Of a stretch of 64,000 bases of DNA, positions 60,038 to 64,000 are shown piece after piece. The position numbers and the translations under genes are program-made. The notes under the pieces were generated by a model. That model saw nothing but the letters and a program-made list of their open reading frames with translations, was not told the origin of the DNA and searched no databases. How positions within the stretch are numbered: position 1 is the first letter of the stretch; the number at the start of each line of letters is the position of its first letter. Source of the stretch: Margaritifera margaritifera (Eukaryota; Mollusca; Bivalvia; Unionida; Margaritiferidae); contig JAQPZY010001688.1 in NCBI GenBank assembly GCA_029931535.1, positions 1,590,501-1,654,500 on the forward strand. Direction: 5' to 3'.

Positions 60038-60064
60038 CTGGTTGTTGAAAATGTGTTAATATAT

Positions 60065-60405
60065 AAAGTTAGTGCAAGACTGGGTTAGCAATATGCATAC
60101 TGTAGTTAGATAGAGACTGGATTAGTAATAAGAATACTGTATTTCGACAGAGATTAGGTTAACAATAAACATACTTGGATTAGCAGAGAACATACTGTAG
60201 TTAGAGACTGGGTTAGTAATAAGCATACTGTATTTCGACAGACAATAGGTTAGCAATAAACATACATGGATTAGCAGAGAACATACTGTAGTTAGATAGA
60301 GACTGGGTTAGTAATAAGCATACTGTATTTTGACAGAGATTAGGTTAGCAATAAACATACTTGAATTAGCAGAGAACATACTGTAGTTAGATAGAGATTG
60401 GTTTA
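60065..60405. repeat. Compound ~77-95-bp minisatellite, left part
   Basis: Units of AGACTGGGTTAGTAATAAGCATACTGTA, ..GACAGAGATTAGGTTAGCAATAAACATACTTG and GATTAGCAGAGAACATACTGTAGTTAGAT. It is the same array as 62310-63088, separated by a transposon insertion. It begins only about 30 bp outside the acceptor of exon 59720-60037. Confidence 0.88.
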
Positions 60406-60410
60406 AAAAA

Positions 60411-62309
60411 TGGTTCGTACAGCCCTGGAGAGTTTTTTCACTGACTTTTCAATGAGTTTTCAAGACTTCCAAATGCTTTCAAGGAGTATTTTGTCTTACA
60501 GAAACAAAACAACTTCTCCGTATATTACTTTGTTAACTACCAGTAGTGAGTTTTATTTGATCCACTCAGTTTTATCCCAATTTGTATTAATTATTTTTGC
60601 AAAATACATGTACCTAAATAAAAAAAAAAAATCTGAATTTTAAAAGTTTTATATGTTATTTAATTTAAAATGTTTTGTATTCTCTTAGACAAATTCACGG
60701 AGTTTTGGCAAAATTAAAAAAAAATTCTGCAAATTCAAGGACTTTTCAAGGATAAAACCGACTTTCTATAAAATTCAAGGACTCTTTAAAACAACCCCTC
60801 AAATTCAAGGACTCTTCAAAACAACCCCTCTAATTCAAGGATTTCAGGCTGTCAAGCCAGGTTTTAGGTCAAAAATATAGGAATACAGGAAAAATATAAG
60901 ATTTTCTTTATAAAAATATAGGAAAATATAGGATATTTCTGAAGTATATAAAGTAAGTATAAGTTAAGATTGAGATGATTTAAAGACTAATAATGATAAA
61001 TGTTCTGAATTCAAATACAAACAGCAAAGTCATTTGAAAACTTCTCAGATAACTACACTGTAAAAAAAAGTCACCAACAAAAGGGAACTTTTTGTGTGTA
61101 CTAGTAGAATACCAGTATATGCAGAGCAATAGCAAGAAATTATGACCCCGATCCACCCCCACCCTAGCAAAACTTAATTCTGGGGCATCCTCCCAATAAA
61201 AAATGTTGTTTGATGGTAATTTTGGGCCCCCACTGGGCCTGGACCCCCCTGCAGTTGCAGGGGTTGCTTGGGCGTTTGCTATGCCACTGAATATACAGTA
61301 TGGCCTCCTCCCTTCATAGCCATCCCATATCCTCCTTGTAGTATTCCTTATAACTTTCTTTAATATACACTTAATTTAATGTCAGTATATATACATACAT
61401 GTAGGTGACAAGACTTGTAAAATACAGTAAAGACATCTTCTCTTGATGCCTTTCTTATAACTTTGAATGATGCACAAGAAAATTTACTCTTAAAGTCTTG
61501 ACCAACAGTATTTCTAAAGTAACTGAGTAAACTTAAAAATATATATGTCACTCTGTCATGGAAGAAAAGGCTTTTAAATTAGGAAATACATATCACTTGA
61601 TGAAAATTATTTTGAACAATGGTACTTATGAAACAGGAAAAGTACAAGCTTTCGGATCACCTTTTGGATTTATATCACAGATTCACTTTTACATTTGTAT
61701 CTCTTCATCGGATTAAGACACCCTAAACCTGCTACAAGTTTATTTGCAAGAGGAAGGTTCTTCTGAACATGCTTGGCAGATTTAGAAAAGAAAGTTCTAA
61801 TCAACAAAAGCACTTTTTTCTGCTGTTCTGGTTTTAACTTTTTTTTAATGAAGTACTGTATATGATAGGTTGAGTATGCAGTATATGATCTTCAAAATAA
61901 AGCAAACAATTTTGATAAATATTCTAATGTGTAAGGATCATATGTTCCAAATGAATTTTTGATACTTGCATGCAAGTGATTGTTGATAACAAATGATGGG
62001 GAAAAAAATAACCATTTCAAAAGCATCACTGTACCACAGGAAATGAACACTACTGGTACACTAGTACACACAAGAAGTAATGAAATGTATGGAGATAAAC
62101 AATACTGCACATTTGAACTCAAAAATGGAGTACAAAGGATAGAAATTATTAAAATACATTGGCCATTTTAACATTTGCCATTTTTAAGATTAAAAAATTC
62201 AGAACTTTATAGGATTTTTTTTTTAAATAGGAAAAATATAGGAATCCTTAAATTTAAAGGAATTTATAGGAACTTGACAGCCTGGGTTTTTTCAAGGCTG
62301 TATGAACCA
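60411..62309. mobile_element. Element inserted into the minisatellite, itself carrying a second element
   Basis: Inverted ends TGGTTCGTACAGCCCTGGAGAGTTTTTT and TTTTTTCAAGGCTGTATGAACCA. The own sequence (TTCAAGGACT, TTTTCAAGG repeats) totals about 460 bp: 60411-60844 plus 62285-62309. No clear target duplication or open frame; superfamily unassigned. Confidence 0.75.
60845..62284. mobile_element. Nested element with CAGGCTGTCAAG ends
   Basis: Starts CAGGCTGTCAAGCCAGG and ends AACTTGACAGCCTG; both subterminal parts contain repeated AAAAATATAGGA motifs in opposite orientation. 1440 bp, no intact transposase. Flanking 8-mers (AAGGATTT and GGTTTTTT) match only partly, so a hAT-type origin is a guess. 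Confidence 0.7.
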
Positions 62310-63088
62310 CGTAGAAATATGCATACTATAGTTAGATATAGAATAGACTGAGTAAGCAATATGCATACTGTAGTTAGATATAGAATAAACTAGGTTAGCA
62401 ATATACATACAGATATAGAATAGACTGAGTAAGCAATATGCATACTGTAGTTAGATATAGAATAAACTAGGTTAGCAATATACATACAGATATAGAATAG
62501 ACTGAGTAAGCAATATGCATACTGTAGTTAGATATAGAATAGACTAGGTTAGCAATATACATACAGATATAGAATAGACTGAGTAAGCAATATGCATACA
62601 GTAATTAGATACAGAATGGACTGAGTTAGCAATATACATACAGATATAGAATAGACTGAGTAAGCAATATGCATACAGTAATTAGATATAGAATGGACTG
62701 AGTTAGCAATGTACATACAGATATAGAATAGACTGGGTTAGTAATAAGCATATTGTAGTTAGATATAGAATAGACTGGGTTAAGAAACCACATACAGATA
62801 TAGAATAGACTGAGTAAGCAATATGCATATTGTAGTTAGATATAGAATAGACTGGTTAGCAATGTACATCCAGATATAGAATAGACTGGGTTAGTAATAA
62901 GCATACTGTAAAAGCAATATGCATATTGTAGTTAGATATAGAATAGACTGGTTAGCAATGTACATCCAGATATAGAATAGACTGGGTTAGTAATAAGCAT
63001 ACTGTAGTTAGAGATTGGGTTAGCAATAAGTATACTGTAGTTAGAGATTGGGTTAGTAATAAGCATACTGTAGTTAAAGATTGGGTTA
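62310..63088. repeat. ~77-bp minisatellite, right part, about ten copies
   Basis: Unit: ATAGAATAGACTGAGTAAGCAATATGCATACTGTAGTTAGATATAGAATAAACTAGGTTAGCAATATACATACAGAT, itself two diverged ~38-bp halves. One block of about 80 bp near 62819-63000 is duplicated. Confidence 0.92.
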
Positions 63089-63091
63089 GTA

Positions 63092-64000
63092 CAGTGGTCC
63101 CTTCTATAAGGCCACCCTTTCTGCAGCAGGAAAGAGGCCTTAGAAAAGGGGTGGCCTTTGTGAATAATAATTACAAATAAAACATGAATGGCTTAACTAA
63201 TTTTTAAATATTTAATATTTTCATTTAAAAATCACAGTCATGTTATGGAATCAATGTGATGAAACTTATATTAATGTTATTTAAAATAATTATGAATAAT
63301 TATCAAGCATGGAGCAAAACCACCTTGTCAATAAAATCAGGGTACAAACATCTGGTTATAACTATCATTGTCTGTCCCTTTCATGTTCCCAGTGCTTTAG
63401 AACATACACTGACGATCTTTATTTGAATCTTTCTGACATCACATTTCTCAACAGTGATCAAAGGACTCTCTGCCAGTTCATTTAGCCGAATTGTTTTCAC
63501 TTTTCCTTCTAACCTGAGAATAACTGACAATATTTTGCACTTTTTGCAACAACTTGTTCCTGCCTTGGCAATTTATAGTTATTACATGCCATGATCAGTG
63601 TTTACAAAGGAAGCGAGCTTGTCACGTGATTCACTGGTTTTAGTCAGGGTCACATGATTCACTGGTTTTAGTCAGGGTCACATGAATCACTGGTTTTAGT
63701 CAGGGTCACATGATTCACTGGTTTTAGTCAGGGTCACATGAATCACTGGTTTTAGTCAGGGTCACATGATTCACTGGTTTTAGTCAGGTACCCTTTCAAA
63801 TACATTTCGTATATCTTTGAGAGAGAAGCCACTAAGACTAACAAACCATTTTACTTTGTGGCAACCAGATGTCACGCTGACTTGAGCTGAACAATACCAT
63901 GCTTCTCAGCAGTTAGCTTTTGTTGTCTTAATAATTTTTGGTGGTAATAACAGCCAGTACCATATATACTCATTTATAAGTCTACATTTCTTAACTGAAA
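63092..64000. mobile_element. TA-flanked pogo/Tigger-like element, partial at window end
   Basis: Starts CAGTGGTCCCTTCTATAAGGCCACCC after TA (63090-63091) and follows the 14940 element through CATTTAAAAATCACAG, GATCTTTATTTGAATCTTTCTGACAT and AGATGTCACGCTGACTTGAGCTGAACAAT. It contains six copies of a 28-bp unit, GATTCACTGGTTTTAGTCAGGGTCACAT (63629-63790), absent from the other copy. A twin-hairpin MITE begins inside it at 63958. The right end is beyond the window. Confidence 0.85.
63958..64000. mobile_element. Twin-hairpin MITE, copy 8 (left end only)
   Basis: TACCATATATACTCATTTATAAGTC matches the family terminus; it interrupts the hairpin region of the element at 63092. Truncated by the window edge. 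Confidence 0.75.

Overview
This is a gene-poor stretch of an animal nuclear genome, most likely a bivalve or other mollusc. It is AT-rich, introns are long, no bacterial-type operons are present, and minisatellites and small DNA transposons are dense. Several short interspersed repeats look like those common in bivalve assemblies, including an AAAGGGAGATAACTC-type motif at 22771-22785. The assignment is inference from repeat style; no marker gene is present.

One protein-coding gene can be reconstructed. It lies on the minus strand and spans at least 5667-60037. Eleven exons (59720-60037, 42507-42592, 35448-35631, 31802-31892, 26177-26326, 25421-25614, 24459-24506, 22788-22861, 18536-18712, 17669-17888, 5667-5837) were found by translating between GT/AG sites. 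Every junction keeps phase except 42507/35448, which needs one more exon; a 29-nt microexon at 40633-40661 fits exactly. About 579 residues are recovered, ending in a stop at 5667-5669. The N-terminus was not found and probably lies beyond 60037. I do not recognise the family. The N-terminal part is a disordered Ser/Lys-rich region with an 18-residue repeat, the middle looks globular, and the C-terminal part is proline-rich then basic.

The rest is repeats. 0-4 kb: degenerate ~120-150 bp tandem repeats. 6.6-13.7 kb: minisatellites of 44, 46, ~52, ~54, 43 and ~64 bp. 14.2-17.65 kb: the 3' end of a jockey-like LINE split by a TA-flanked pogo/Tigger-like element, then a second such element. 20.7-21.9, 28.7-29.9, 33.4-33.8, 52.1-54.7 and 63.1 kb to the end: further TA-flanked elements of this type, one carrying about 27 copies of a 34-bp repeat. 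Scattered copies of a TA-flanked family with two internal hairpins occur at 7.7, 18.2, 37.9, 38.8, 39.1, 45.1, 46.7 and 63.96 kb, with expanded derivatives at 8.5-9.05 and 42.7-43.7 kb. 50.4-59.65 kb: three related hAT-type elements, two with remnants of a BED-finger transposase. 60.06-63.09 kb: a ~77-bp minisatellite interrupted by nested elements. tRNA-derived SINEs lie at 27.8, 43.96 and 45.45 kb. No functional tRNA, rRNA, CRISPR array or autonomous transposon was found.
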